Counted from the first letter of the stretch, positions 8,513 to 18,048 are shown. The stretch: 52,806 bases of DNA from CAVPDE01 sp964580575 (GCA_964580575.1 CAZOLJ010000025.1:1-52806), one strand, 5' to 3'. The notes: generated from the sequence alone by a model not told the origin. A program made the numbers and translations.

Positions 8513-9939
8513 CCTTCTCCTTTTTTCAGCTTCACCAGTTCTTTGGTGACCTGGTTGATGTGATCCTGGACTTTTAAGATCAGGGGCGAAGAGGGGTATT
8601 TGTCGGCCACGGCCTTCAGAATATTATAAGAGGAATTCAAGAGTTCCTCTTTCTTGGCCGGGTCTTTGGTATTGCGTGCCGTGAGGAACAGTTTCGCAGC
8701 CTTGTTTCGCTCGCGGTTGATGATTTTTTCCACTGCCATGTTTTTGAGTTCTTTGACCTCCGGATCAGCGGGAGGCCATCCATCGAGCTTCACGAGGGCT
8801 TCTTCGTATTTCTCACTTCGAATGAGACCGAGGGCAAGCTTCAGAGTATCCTGCTTTTCCGCCTCTCGCTGCAGTTCCTTCTGCACATCCGCAGACGAAG
8901 GACGCTCCTCCTTGGCGGCGACCTCTGTTTTTGGCTGTTCCTGCGCCTTTTGCTCCGCCCGTTCAACGGATTTCAGAGCCTGGTCGATCAGTTCCGCCTC
9001 GGGCCCTTCCTCGAAACGGATCCGTTGCTGGAAGAGGATAAACTTCGCTCTCCCGAAGTCTCCTATTTGCGCCGACCGTTCAGCCTTTGCCAGCGCCTCT
9101 TTGAGATCTCGGTCCAGTTCCGCCTTTGCGGCGTCTGCTCCGCTCGCAACAGTCTCAGGCTCAGGGGTTTTTGAGGCCTCAGGACCGATCTTTGGTTCCA
9201 GCGCCTTGACCAGGGCCTCTCGTTCAGCGAGCTTGCGCTGCAGCCTTTTATAGATTTCTTTCGCCTCTTTTTCGTTGCCGAGAGCGAGCTGCCACTCGAT
9301 CATCTGGCTGCGCAACTGGAGCAGGTCCGGCTTCCCCTCGATCTGGGCGGCCGCGTCCTGCCCCACATTCAGGGCTGTTGTGAAGGTCCCCTTTTTGCCA
9401 AGGGAAAGCGCCAGCAGGAGACTCAGGTCCGGTGTTAGGGAATCAGGGCCGAACGTTTTTTCCAAATCCAGAATCCCGTCGATCACCGCCTGATCATTCC
9501 CCGCAGAGAAGGCCTGCAAGATCTTCTTCCTTGCCATGGCAAGCTCGCGAACCCCATCTGAAGAGAGTCTTGGGGCTGCGGTTTGTTTCGTGAAGTACCG
9601 ATTTTCCATTTGCTCGAGATTTCTCAACAGCAGGTTCACCATGGGAGAATAATTCTGTCTCAAGGAGCCGCTTTGGGAAGCTGTTTTGAGTCCCCTGTAA
9701 GAGGCCAGGAGGTCCTGTGCGAGTTCCCTGTCATCCTTTGAAAGGTCCTGAGTCTCCAGAACGCGCGTCAGGTAGACGATTCGTCTGTCAAGCGCTTCCA
9801 CCGACACAGAGAGAGGAGGGGATAAATCCTGCCTTGCACTTGCCGGTTCTCTCTGAATCGCTGGCTGGCAGGCGGCTGTGAGGGTCATCAAGAAAAGCAT
9901 GCCTATGAGAAACCGGCTACGGGTTCTATTCTTTACCAT
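8509..9939 (-). CDS. TPR-like lipoprotein, envelope-associated
   Basis: A 476-residue predicted lipoprotein. The signal peptide is basic (MVKNRTRSR), then hydrophobic, and ends in the lipobox LTAAC with lipidated Cys24. The mature part is helical and charged, with an alanine/glutamate-rich, probably coiled middle (residues about 215-365) and TPR-like helix pairs on both sides. AAGGAG stands before the ATG, which overlaps the end of the PBP gene by 14 bases. The operon order ATP-grasp, PBP1A, lipoprotein suggests a role as a scaffold or activator of peptidoglycan synthesis, loosely like LpoA, which is also TPR-bearing. No direct homology to LpoA is claimed. Confidence 0.75.
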   Translation of the reverse strand: MVKNRTRSRFLIGMLFLMTLTAACQPAIQREPASARQDLSPPLSVSVEALDRRIVYLTRVLETQDLSKDDRELAQDLLASYRGLKTASQSGSLRQNYSPMVNLLLRNLEQMENRYFTKQTAAPRLSSDGVRELAMARKKILQAFSAGNDQAVIDGILDLEKTFGPDSLTPDLSLLLALSLGKKGTFTTALNVGQDAAAQIEGKPDLLQLRSQMIEWQLALGNEKEAKEIYKRLQRKLAEREALVKALEPKIGPEASKTPEPETVASGADAAKAELDRDLKEALAKAERSAQIGDFGRAKFILFQQRIRFEEGPEAELIDQALKSVERAEQKAQEQPKTEVAAKEERPSSADVQKELQREAEKQDTLKLALGLIRSEKYEEALVKLDGWPPADPEVKELKNMAVEKIINRERNKAAKLFLTARNTKDPAKKEELLNSSYNILKAVADKYPSSPLILKVQDHINQVTKELVKLKKGEG

Positions 9940-12900
9940 GCAGGACTCCTTGGGGAGGCTCAAATACTCTTTTCAATGTCCACGGGTTGTCCTTCAAGTC
10001 AATGTCCGACAGCGCCCAGGGTAGATTCCGGGGCATGGGCTCATTTCTCCCTGCTGCAGGAAGCCCGCTCTGGGGGGAAATGGGCACTTTCTGAAGGGCT
10101 TCCTGGTTGGAGGAGGTTTGCTCGGACCCCGTTTCAAAAACCAAGTCCGCCATTTGGAGGCTCTTTCGGTATTTGGGGCTGTTCAGAATCATGTTCACGG
10201 TATCGATCCAAAGCGGCAGCGCGCCTGCAGAGCCGTAGATGGAGATGTGCCTTGATTTCATGGGCCGATTGTCATCATATCCTACATAACTTGCAACCAC
10301 ATACCCGTTTTCAAGCCCGATCTCGCCGGTTTGCTTGTCAGGGCCCGGCACAAAACCCACAAAGCTGGAGTTGGTGAATCGATTCGCTGTGCCGGTTTTG
10401 CCGTAGGTCTTAATGCGGACGCTCAACTTTTCCTCTTCAGCGTCCACCTTGAGCCGGATCGTCTCTTTTGCACTGTGGCCGGTGCCGTTGTCCATGACCG
10501 CGCGCAGGATGTCCGTGACTTGCGCCGAGACCCTTTCAGAGAGGACTCGCTTGGGTTGAGGGGCGTATTCCCAGAGCGCGTTGCCCTGTCTGTCCACAAT
10601 TTTGGTGATGATCGGCACCATGCCGGTAGTGGGCTTGTCTCCGAGAGGATAGACGTTTCCCGTCATGATCGTTTCATAGGCCAGCGCGGCTTCCAGGATG
10701 CTGATCGAATTGGCACCCAGAGGAAATGAAAGAACCGGATCCAATTTCGTGGAAATCCCCATCTGCTCCGAAAGCCGGGTGATGTAGAGAAGGTTCACCA
10801 GCCTTCTGAAGTCACTGAGCTTGTAGAGAACTTCGGAGTCATACTTTCTCTTGGGCGCCCACTTGTCGTAGATCTCTCTGGAGTGGCTCTCGATCAGGTC
10901 GATCGTCCTTGAGGGGATGACCCCCTCAAGCCACACGTCCTCTTCGGTGACCCCCTGCAGCGCGTCGAAGGCCCTCTCAACAGATAGAGGCTCACAAGAA
11001 TAGACACTGCTCCGCTGCGGGGCGGGCGTGAAGATCAGGTGGGCATCGCCTTCTTCCTGCTGCTGAAGGCAGAAGTAGGGCAGCTCCGCCCGGATCATCG
11101 TTTCCAGAGCCTGATCCGGGTTGCCCTTGTGAAGGGAGACGAGCTCCTTGAGGTTAGCGAACCTCCTTTTCATGTCTCCGTTGAGGGACTGAAGCCGTGA
11201 ATAGTTCAGACGATAGATTCGATACTCCTCGGGGATCTGAAGGTTGAGTTCACTGGTGTCCAGGTTGAAGTGAAGGCGCCGGAGAAACTCGATGGCCTTT
11301 TCATTCCCGCCGAAAATCAGGTCTGACTCGATTTCCTTCTTGGCTTCCTCAAAGGCGGCTTCAAGGAGCGATTCCTTGTCGATCATGATGCCGTGCTTGT
11401 CCCGGATTCTGGCGACATATTGGTCATACGTTTCATCCTCCCGCCGGCTAAGACCAAGCCCTTCGATCACCTCATTGTACTCACCCGGGCTGAGCTGGTC
11501 CGTGAGATGGTAGAGGAGCCAGACCGTGGCCAAATTTTCGGATTTGGCTCCTGCCCAGGTCATGGAGACCCGGTCCGACTCGGGCTGATGGTCGGGCCTG
11601 GGCAGATAAAAGGTGCTCTGATAACGAAAGAGATCGTGCTCATTGATCAGAGGGTCCAGGGTGTTCCATTTGAGCTGCAGGGCGGCGGCATAAACCAGAG
11701 GCTTGAAGATGGAACCCAGCTGCCGCTTGGCATCTGTGGCGCGGTTGAAAAATCGATCAAAAAACCCGCCCACCATGGCTCTCACCATGCCTCCCTGGAC
11801 AACGATGATTCCCCCTTCCAGTTCAGGGACCTCGGACAAAATGAGTTTCTTCGGACCTGTGGATCCCGACGGCTGCGCGACCTGAACCGGGACGGTGTCT
11901 CCCACGCGCAGTTGCTTCAGGAAGTCGGGAACATTCTTTCTTTCGAAATTCGTCCACACGCCGCTTTTCCCCTTTATCCAGGCATCTCCCACGGGCTGAA
12001 GACCGGCGTAATCAATGATCTCTTCGCCGTCCCCGCAGGAGACCACCAGATGGGGGTTCTGCTTGTCCATGGAAATCGCCGCGATCTTGCACAGAAAGGG
12101 CAAATCGCTTCTGACTTTTCCGGACAGATCTTCCGCGAACTCCTCGTATCTCTTCATGGAAAGCTCGTCCCGGTATCCGGAGAGCTTCACATCAAGAAGG
12201 GGAAGATGCGTGCGAATGCTTCGCAGCGCGCCTTCCTGCATTTCCTTGTTGACCGAGGTGTAGATTCTGATCCCGGAGGTGGAGATGTTGTCCACTCCCT
12301 GGTCCTGAAGAATCCCCTTGAAGTACTCTGACTCGAGCTGTTCACGAATGTAGTCCAGAATGACGTTCAGCCGGTAGCCCAGCTTCCCCTGTTTGAAGGG
12401 CACGTCCTTCTGCTTGGCCTGCTCGTATTCCTGCGCCGTGATGAAGTTCATTTCGAGCATGCTGTTGAGCACCTGATCCTTGCGCTGGCGCGACAGCCGT
12501 CTGGCTTCTCTTTTCTCTGCTTCTGTTCTCTTGGTGAAAGGATTGAACCGGTTGGGGCTCTTGATGGAGCCTGCGATGAAGGCGGCCTCCACGAGATCCA
12601 GATCTTCGGCTTCTTTGTCGAAAAAGTACTGTGCCGCGATTCGCAGGCCTCTGCCGATCCCGGTGACGAAGAACTGGTTAATGTACATCTCCAGGATCTG
12701 TTCCTTTGTGTACTGCCGCTCAAGCAACAGCGCTTCCATCAGCTCTTTGAGCTTGGCTTGATAGGATTTTTTTTCGCGGCTGAAAATGTTCTTCGCCGTT
12801 TGCTGGGTCAGAGTGCTGCCGCCCTGGGCGATGCGCCCCGCCCTGAAGTTGGCGATCATGGCCCGTATAATGGCTTTGGCATCAAAGCCCGGATGGGTGA

Positions 12901-13195
12901 AAAACGTGCGGTCCTCTGTGGCAACCAGGGCCTTGACGAAGTTAGGAGGGATGCTGTTGTATTCGATATAGCGGCGGTGGGTCTTGTCGAAAAAAACACC
13001 CAGCACGGTCTCTCCGTCGTCGTAATAGACAGGGCTCTCCGAAAAAACGATGCTGTCGATGGCGCCGCCTTTGATCTTTTCCTTGGCCTCTTCGGCAACG
13101 TCGTTGTAGATGCTGTAGAGAAGGGCGGCACCTCCCAGGAAGACGAGGAATCCCACAAGGAGCAAGGCCAGAAGAAGTCTCTTCACGATCTTCAT
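9926..13195 (-). CDS. Bifunctional penicillin-binding protein 1A-type (glycosyltransferase/transpeptidase)
   Basis: A 1,089-residue class A PBP that polymerises and crosslinks peptidoglycan at the outer face of the inner membrane. Residues 7-29 form one membrane anchor. The GT51 domain (about 60-235) has EDRTFFTHPGFD and QGGSTLTQQ. The transpeptidase domain has the nucleophile in GSIFKPL (about residue 493), SEN (about 550) and KTGTANR (about 931). The SxN-to-KTG distance is about 380 residues, roughly twice that of E. coli PBP1a, because of a charged helical insertion between about 580 and 800. The start overlaps the ATP-grasp stop (ATGA), and the lipoprotein start overlaps its end, so the set is one operon. 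Confidence 0.93.
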   Translation of the reverse strand: MKIVKRLLLALLLVGFLVFLGGAALLYSIYNDVAEEAKEKIKGGAIDSIVFSESPVYYDDGETVLGVFFDKTHRRYIEYNSIPPNFVKALVATEDRTFFTHPGFDAKAIIRAMIANFRAGRIAQGGSTLTQQTAKNIFSREKKSYQAKLKELMEALLLERQYTKEQILEMYINQFFVTGIGRGLRIAAQYFFDKEAEDLDLVEAAFIAGSIKSPNRFNPFTKRTEAEKREARRLSRQRKDQVLNSMLEMNFITAQEYEQAKQKDVPFKQGKLGYRLNVILDYIREQLESEYFKGILQDQGVDNISTSGIRIYTSVNKEMQEGALRSIRTHLPLLDVKLSGYRDELSMKRYEEFAEDLSGKVRSDLPFLCKIAAISMDKQNPHLVVSCGDGEEIIDYAGLQPVGDAWIKGKSGVWTNFERKNVPDFLKQLRVGDTVPVQVAQPSGSTGPKKLILSEVPELEGGIIVVQGGMVRAMVGGFFDRFFNRATDAKRQLGSIFKPLVYAAALQLKWNTLDPLINEHDLFRYQSTFYLPRPDHQPESDRVSMTWAGAKSENLATVWLLYHLTDQLSPGEYNEVIEGLGLSRREDETYDQYVARIRDKHGIMIDKESLLEAAFEEAKKEIESDLIFGGNEKAIEFLRRLHFNLDTSELNLQIPEEYRIYRLNYSRLQSLNGDMKRRFANLKELVSLHKGNPDQALETMIRAELPYFCLQQQEEGDAHLIFTPAPQRSSVYSCEPLSVERAFDALQGVTEEDVWLEGVIPSRTIDLIESHSREIYDKWAPKRKYDSEVLYKLSDFRRLVNLLYITRLSEQMGISTKLDPVLSFPLGANSISILEAALAYETIMTGNVYPLGDKPTTGMVPIITKIVDRQGNALWEYAPQPKRVLSERVSAQVTDILRAVMDNGTGHSAKETIRLKVDAEEEKLSVRIKTYGKTGTANRFTNSSFVGFVPGPDKQTGEIGLENGYVVASYVGYDDNRPMKSRHISIYGSAGALPLWIDTVNMILNSPKYRKSLQMADLVFETGSEQTSSNQEALQKVPISPQSGLPAAGRNEPMPRNLPWALSDIDLKDNPWTLKRVFEPPQGVLHGKE

Positions 13196-14046
13196 CGGTT
13201 CACGCTGCTCCCGTTGGTCCCTCGATCGGCCGCACCATGGTGCCGGCCGCTCGGCGCAGGAGTCAATTCACCGCACAAAAGCTTGTCTCTAAGAATCTGT
13301 TTCAGGTCCATCCCTTTCATGGCCAGGCCTTTTCGGCCGTATTCCATGTTCGCCTCGATCACATACCACCTCCCGCCGCAGATGATCAGATCCAGACCCA
13401 CATCATTGAACCGGCACCGGAGCGCCGTATCGCGGGCCAACCGTAGCGCTTCCTCCGGTATATCGAGAAATTGAAGGGTGGCCCCTTGATGCAGATTGGC
13501 CCTGAAGTTCAAAGGGTCTCTCTGACGCCAATAGGAAAGGATCGGCTTATAGTTGACCAGAATGACGCGCAGGTCGCGTTCATGGGGGAGATATTCCTGA
13601 ATGTAGGCTACGGAGGTCAAGCGGAGGTAAGCGTTCAGTTGTTCCGAATCCTCGATCTTGTAGACGCCCCTTCCTCGGCTGGAAGCCCGGGGCAACTTTG
13701 CAACAAAAGGAAAAGAAAAATCCCTCAGGATGTCCTGGTGGTGAAGGTGGTAATAGATCCTCGTTCTGGGGTGTGGAACGCCCAACATCGTGAACAGGGT
13801 GGTCTGCTTGATTTTTTCATCAGCATACAGACAAGTCTCTAGGCTCGGGAAAAAAGGCTTTCCCAGGGTGGTGAAAAACTGAGCATAGTTGGCGGTGGGA
13901 TAGAGAATCATGGCAGCGTTCAGAATGAGTTTTTTTTCTTCATCGGTGTAATCCGGGAAATTGGGCTTCACCCCAAGGGTCAGGACCTCAGGCACTCCTT
14001 TGAGCCTGCTGCCTAAAGCCACAAATTGGTTTCTTTCTTTAATCAC
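13192..14046 (-). CDS. ATP-grasp enzyme (RimK/glutathione-synthetase-like)
   Basis: A 284-residue ATP-grasp ligase-like protein. The central part shows the ATP-grasp pattern: FPFVAKLPRASSRGRGVYKI (nucleotide loop), YIQEYLPHERDLRVILVN, and a C-terminal metal-binding segment DVGLDLIICGGRWYVIEANMEYG in two stretches ending in IEANMEYG. Such enzymes join a carboxylate to an amine or thiol. The GTG start has only a weak ribosome site, so a start a few codons later is possible. The gene overlaps the PBP1A gene, and the pairing suggests a cell-wall or small-peptide ligation job, but the substrate is not known. Confidence 0.8.
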   Translation of the reverse strand: MIKERNQFVALGSRLKGVPEVLTLGVKPNFPDYTDEEKKLILNAAMILYPTANYAQFFTTLGKPFFPSLETCLYADEKIKQTTLFTMLGVPHPRTRIYYHLHHQDILRDFSFPFVAKLPRASSRGRGVYKIEDSEQLNAYLRLTSVAYIQEYLPHERDLRVILVNYKPILSYWRQRDPLNFRANLHQGATLQFLDIPEEALRLARDTALRCRFNDVGLDLIICGGRWYVIEANMEYGRKGLAMKGMDLKQILRDKLLCGELTPAPSGRHHGAADRGTNGSSVNR

Positions 14047-14135
14047 TCAATGCCCAAAGATATCCAGTTTTAGGATTTCAGGAACCAACTCCCTATCATT
14101 CAATGAGAAAAAGGCGGCAATGTCAACTAGTCTGT

Positions 14136-15458
14136 TCAAGGAGCAGGGGAGAGCCAGGAGAGAACTTTTTTCGACATGTCCTCAGCCTGACGAAGCACTT
14201 CCCCGAGATCCAGAGTCAGGAGCTTCCGGTCTTCCATGACGAGCTTTCCGTTGATAAGCGAGTGGCTCACATCACTTCCTTTTGCCGCATAAACAAGGTG
14301 GGAATAAGGGTTGTACATGGGCGTGAGGTGCGGCTTGTGGGTGTCGACCACGATGACGTCTGCCTTCTTACCCACTTCCAGGGAGCCAATGCGATCCGCC
14401 ATGCCCAGCGCTCCTGCCCCTGAGAGGGTGGTCATTTTCAGAACGGTGAAGGCGTCCAGCACGGTTGGATCCATGGCCCCGACTTTGTGGAGTTTGGCGG
14501 TCGTGTCCATCTCCTCAAAAAGGTCCAGATTGTTGTTGGAGGCACACCCGTCCGTTCCCAGTCCCACGGTGATGCCCTGGGCCAGCAACCGGGGAACGGG
14601 GCAGATGCCGGAGGCAAGCTTCATGTTGCTCTCCGGATTGGTGATCGCTTTCACATCATGGCTCACCATCCTCCGGATCTCCGCATCATCTACGTGCACG
14701 CAGTGATCGGCAATGACGTGGGGACCGAGAACGCCCAGGGACTCAAGGTGTTCAAAAGGCTTCCTGCCGTATTTTTTCTGCACCTCTTCAATCTCGCTCG
14801 CGCTTTCGGCAACATGGATAATGAGAGGAACCTGGTATTGCATGGACAATCGATTGGCGCGAACCAATAGGTCCGCGCTGCACGTGTAGACCGCGTGAGG
14901 TTCCACAGCTATAGAGACAAGAGGGTGGCCCTGCCACTTCTTGATCAGGGATTCCGTGTACTTCAGACCCTGCTCGATGGGCCCGTAGTTCGGAGACGGG
15001 AAATCATAGAGGACTTCGCCTACAAGGCAGCGCATCCCGGTAGCCTGAGCGGCTTGAGCGACCTCTTCTTCGAAAAGATACATGTCACAGAAAGTCGTGG
15101 TGCCTGACAAAATCATCTCCGCACAAGCCAGGAGGGTGCCGGTGCGCACGAATTCGCGATCCATGCGGCTTTCCACAGGGAAGATATAGTGATTGAGCCA
15201 GTCCATGAGAGGGAGGTCGTCGGCAAGCCCCCTGAACAGGGTCATGGCCGCGTGAGTGTGGCCGTTGATGAGACCCGGAAGAATGAGGCCGCCCTTTGCG
15301 TCGATGGTTTTACCCTGCCGGATCTCGTGTGGATCTCCCTCTTCGACAGCGGAAAGGGTGTCTCCCCGGATGCAGAGGAATCCTTTTTCAATAAGGGTTC
15401 GTTGAGGGTCCATCGTGAGGATGGTGCCGTTCTTGATGAGAATATCAGCGTGGTTCAC
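14136..15458 (-). CDS. mtaD: 5-methylthioadenosine/S-adenosylhomocysteine deaminase-type amidohydrolase
   Basis: A 440-residue metal-dependent amidohydrolase. GLINGHTHAAMTLFRG has the HxH metal pair, HVAESASEIEE the third His, DHCVHVDDAEI a further His, and GLGTDGCASNNNLDLFEEM the metal Asp. ADVIVVDTHKPHLTP closes the small beta domain. This set matches MtaD/SAH deaminases, which convert SAH or MTA to the inosine analogue. The GTG start is chosen because GGGAGG stands 6 bases before it; an upstream ATG would read through repeat DNA. It lies downstream of the purine nucleoside phosphorylase gene on the same strand, which fits salvage of SAM by-products. Confidence 0.9.
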   Translation of the reverse strand: MNHADILIKNGTILTMDPQRTLIEKGFLCIRGDTLSAVEEGDPHEIRQGKTIDAKGGLILPGLINGHTHAAMTLFRGLADDLPLMDWLNHYIFPVESRMDREFVRTGTLLACAEMILSGTTTFCDMYLFEEEVAQAAQATGMRCLVGEVLYDFPSPNYGPIEQGLKYTESLIKKWQGHPLVSIAVEPHAVYTCSADLLVRANRLSMQYQVPLIIHVAESASEIEEVQKKYGRKPFEHLESLGVLGPHVIADHCVHVDDAEIRRMVSHDVKAITNPESNMKLASGICPVPRLLAQGITVGLGTDGCASNNNLDLFEEMDTTAKLHKVGAMDPTVLDAFTVLKMTTLSGAGALGMADRIGSLEVGKKADVIVVDTHKPHLTPMYNPYSHLVYAAKGSDVSHSLINGKLVMEDRKLLTLDLGEVLRQAEDMSKKVLSWLSPAP

Positions 15459-15491
15459 AGTCAACCTCCCGATCAGGCCTTTAGGAGGCCC

Positions 15492-15895
15492 AAATCCGAA
15501 GCACGAAATCCGAAACAAATTCAAAATACGTAACAGGTTAGCTCTTTGAAATGGATGGCGCAGGCCATGGGGGTCCCTCTAAAATCAGAAAACGAAGAGG
15601 GTGCGGGAAAAACTCTGCAGATCAGGGGCAGCGCCCGTCCTCCGCAGTAGCCCTGCTACGGAGGATGGAAAGGCGGGCGGCGAAGGGTCCCCGGCACCTG
15701 CCCACTGGGGATGACGTGGCGAGTTCCCCTGAAGCCCTCCGCCCGCCTCACCCATAGCCTTTTTCCGCGTTTATTCCAAAGAGCTAAAACTGTTACCAAA
15801 ATACCAATGCTCTAACGCTCCAAATAGAAACCGAGCGACGATCCGTTTTGATCATTTAAGCTTTGTGCTTGTTTCGGATTTCGTGCTTCGGATTT
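15492..15895. repeat. Nested inverted-repeat element, possible structured RNA
   Basis: This 467-base gap between two minus-strand purine genes holds no supported gene. The outermost arms, 15492-15518 and 15869-15895, are a perfect 27-bp inverted repeat. Inside them GTAACAG plus TTAGCTCTTTG (15530-15548) pairs with CAAAGAGCTAA plus CTGTTAC (15777-15796), 18 bp with one small internal loop. Inside this closing stem are four further hairpins, for example TCCTCCG...CGGAGGA (about 15638-15666) and GGCGGGCGG...CCGCCCGCC (about 15672-15747). It does not show the signatures of RNase P RNA, tmRNA or SRP RNA. It may be a transcribed RNA or a non-autonomous mobile repeat. Confidence 0.7.
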
Positions 15896-15925
15896 CGGAT
15901 TTTCATCTTTCGCGCAAAGAATGTC

Positions 15926-16765
15926 CTATTCCGATGCCCAGACCATATTGTGCTGCAAGCTTGAAATAATTCCTTCCAGCAGCGGTGCCAGCTTTGCGCC
16001 GGTCTTGCCAGCCGTGGCAATGACCTCTTCGATGGAAATCTTCTTCATTTGCTCCGGAATATTTACATTGGTGATGGCCACAATAGCCAGCACGCGAAGG
16101 CCGCAATGGACCGCAGCGATCACCTCGAGGACCGTGGACATTCCAACGGCATCTGCCCCCGCCATTCGAAGGAAACGCGTTTCAGCAGGAGTCTCCAGAC
16201 TTGGCCCCACGATTCCCACGTAGACTCCCTGTTTGAGGGAGATCCCAAGGGCCATGGCCTTTTGAGCTGCCGTCCGGATCAAGACGGGATCATAGACCTG
16301 GGACATGTCCGGAAAGCGCGGCCCGAAAGAATCCAGGTTAGGGCCAAGGAGAGGATTTCTCCCGGTCAGGTTGATGTGGTCCGTCACCACCATGACGTCT
16401 CCAGGCTCAAACAAAGGATTCAGGCCGCCTGCAGCGCTTGAGATCATCAAAAACTCAGCGCCGAGTCTTGCCATGACTCGCACAGGAAAGGTCACCTCTT
16501 CAGGAGAATAGCCCTCATAGAGATGAAATCTCCCTTCCATGGCCAGGATGCTCTGTTGGCCAAGACGGCCGATGACCAGAGTGCCCTTGTGCCCCATGAT
16601 GGTTGAGACAGGGAAATGGGGAATCTCCTGATAGGGAATGCGGAGATGAACCTCAATATTTCCGGTTAGGTCTCCCAGCCCGGTTCCTGTGATCAAGCCC
16701 ATCCTGGGGCGGAACGGGATTTTCTGCAGCAGGAACGCTTCAGCCTCCCGGATCTTTTCTAGCAT
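15926..16765 (-). CDS. Purine nucleoside phosphorylase (trimeric PNP type)
   Basis: A 279-residue enzyme that splits purine nucleosides with phosphate to the base and (deoxy)ribose-1-phosphate. GTGLGDL, MGHKGTLVIG, EGRFHLYEGY, SSAAGGLNP, GPSLETPAETRFLR and GADAVGMSTVLEVIAA follow the trimeric PNP pattern, and AITNVN keeps the Asn that selects 6-oxopurines in PNP against MTA phosphorylase. Inosine/guanosine is therefore more likely than MTA as substrate. AGGAG stands 9 bases before the chosen ATG; an ATG 27 bases upstream has no good site. Together with the deaminase downstream it could process SAH- or MTA-derived inosine compounds. Confidence 0.9.
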   Translation of the reverse strand: MLEKIREAEAFLLQKIPFRPRMGLITGTGLGDLTGNIEVHLRIPYQEIPHFPVSTIMGHKGTLVIGRLGQQSILAMEGRFHLYEGYSPEEVTFPVRVMARLGAEFLMISSAAGGLNPLFEPGDVMVVTDHINLTGRNPLLGPNLDSFGPRFPDMSQVYDPVLIRTAAQKAMALGISLKQGVYVGIVGPSLETPAETRFLRMAGADAVGMSTVLEVIAAVHCGLRVLAIVAITNVNIPEQMKKISIEEVIATAGKTGAKLAPLLEGIISSLQHNMVWASE

Positions 16766-16895
16766 AGTGCTTCTCTCCTGGTATCCATTCACATGCGGGC
16801 GATTCCTGAGTGAGCCCTAATTATCACAAAACACTTGCAGTTAAAAGAGATTGTAAGCTATTTACTTTCTACCTGAAACCCGAGGGAGGTGACGC

Positions 16896-17897
16896 ATGCT
16901 TGAAGCCATGATCCAAGACCTTCTGAAACCCGAAGCTTTCCCTGATCCCACCGAACAGGTCCAGCTGGTTCAAACACACATCTCCCTCGTGTTCGTGGCG
17001 GATGAGTTCGTTTACAAGGTGAAAAAGCCGGTCAATTTCGGGTTTCTGGATTTCACTACTTTTGAAAAAAGAGCCTACTATTGCCGGCAGGAATTAGACC
17101 TCAACAGGCGCCTTGCAAAAGATCTCTATCTCAGCGTCCTTCCTATCCGTTTCAATGGAAAAGAATTCAGCATGCGCTCCAGGAAAGGGGAGGTTGTCGA
17201 GCACGCGGTGAAAATGAAACGGATTTCAGAGCAGCGTTTGATGAAATCCCTCTACGAGAGAGGAGCCCTTACTGAAAACCATTTGCAGCGTTTGGCCCGA
17301 ACCTTGGCAACGTTTCATGGTCATGGCCTGAGGAGCGCAGAAATCGACGGGTTCGGAGAACCCGATCGGTTCAGAATCAACACGGACGAAAACTTTGCGC
17401 AGATCCATCAATACATAGGGGTCAGCATCGACAAAGAGCAGTTCGGTGCCCTTCAGGATTGGACGGATCGCTTTTACCGGACAAAGGCCGAGCTCTTCGA
17501 TAGGAGAATCCGGGAAGGCAAAATCAGGGACTGCCACGGCGATCTCCACATGGAGCATGTCTGCTTTTCGAGGAGACTCTCCATTATCGATTGCATTGAA
17601 TTCAACGAGCGGTTTCGCTACAGTGACACTGTGGCCGATATCGCATTTCTTCTGATGGATCTTGAGTATCACGGGGGAAAGAACTATTCGTCCTTGCTTT
17701 GGAAGCACTACAGGGAATTCGCGGGAGAGGAGGCTGTGGAGCCACTCCTTGATTTCTACAAAGGGTATCGAGCCGTTGTTCGAGGGAAGGTCAACAGCTT
17801 TCAGGTCGACGACCCCACCATCAGCCCCGAGGACAAAGACAAGGCGGTCCAGAGGGCGAAAAAGTATTTCGTGTTGGCGTGTTCCTACCGCTCATGA
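16896..17897 (+). CDS. COG2187-like phosphotransferase-fold protein
   Basis: A 333-residue protein of the aminoglycoside-phosphotransferase/kinase-like fold as found in COG2187. The pattern DEFVYKVKKPVNFGFLDF near residue 35 is the family's nucleotide-lysine region, RDCHGDLHMEHVCF near residue 211 is the catalytic loop (HGDLH), and IDCIEFNERFRYSDTVADIA is the metal-binding loop (a DFD-like site altered to IEFN). GGGAGGTGA precedes the ATG. In many bacteria this domain is fused to a P-loop kinase domain; here that domain is a separate gene 151 bases downstream. The substrate is unknown. Confidence 0.85.
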   Translation: MLEAMIQDLLKPEAFPDPTEQVQLVQTHISLVFVADEFVYKVKKPVNFGFLDFTTFEKRAYYCRQELDLNRRLAKDLYLSVLPIRFNGKEFSMRSRKGEVVEHAVKMKRISEQRLMKSLYERGALTENHLQRLARTLATFHGHGLRSAEIDGFGEPDRFRINTDENFAQIHQYIGVSIDKEQFGALQDWTDRFYRTKAELFDRRIREGKIRDCHGDLHMEHVCFSRRLSIIDCIEFNERFRYSDTVADIAFLLMDLEYHGGKNYSSLLWKHYREFAGEEAVEPLLDFYKGYRAVVRGKVNSFQVDDPTISPEDKDKAVQRAKKYFVLACSYRS

Positions 17898-17939
17898 GGA
17901 GTTGGGTTTTGCAGCCTGGCTTCGCCTTGGAATCAAGCG

Positions 17940-18025
17940 GGTACACGGTGCAAGGTCCACGGTACACGGAAATCCCCTTTGGTTTGGATTTTGCCGTGCA
18001 CCGTGCGCCGTGTACCTTGAACCTT
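17940..18025. repeat. Hairpin of 7-base tandem units (GGTACACG type)
   Basis: Left arm units (GGTACACG, GGTGCAAG, GGTCCACG) and right arm units (CCGTGCA, CCGTGCG, CCGTGTA, CCTTGAA) are complementary and separated by a T-rich spacer. It is the same type as the element at 150-352. It lies inside what is otherwise a two-gene kinase pair. Confidence 0.8.
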
Positions 18026-18048
18026 AAATCCCACATGGAGAAGACAAA

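Noticed and set aside
15551..15757. Short plus-strand frame within the nested repeat element
   Set aside because: Its codons follow the hairpin arms and it has no ribosome site; RNA-like structure explains the sequence better.
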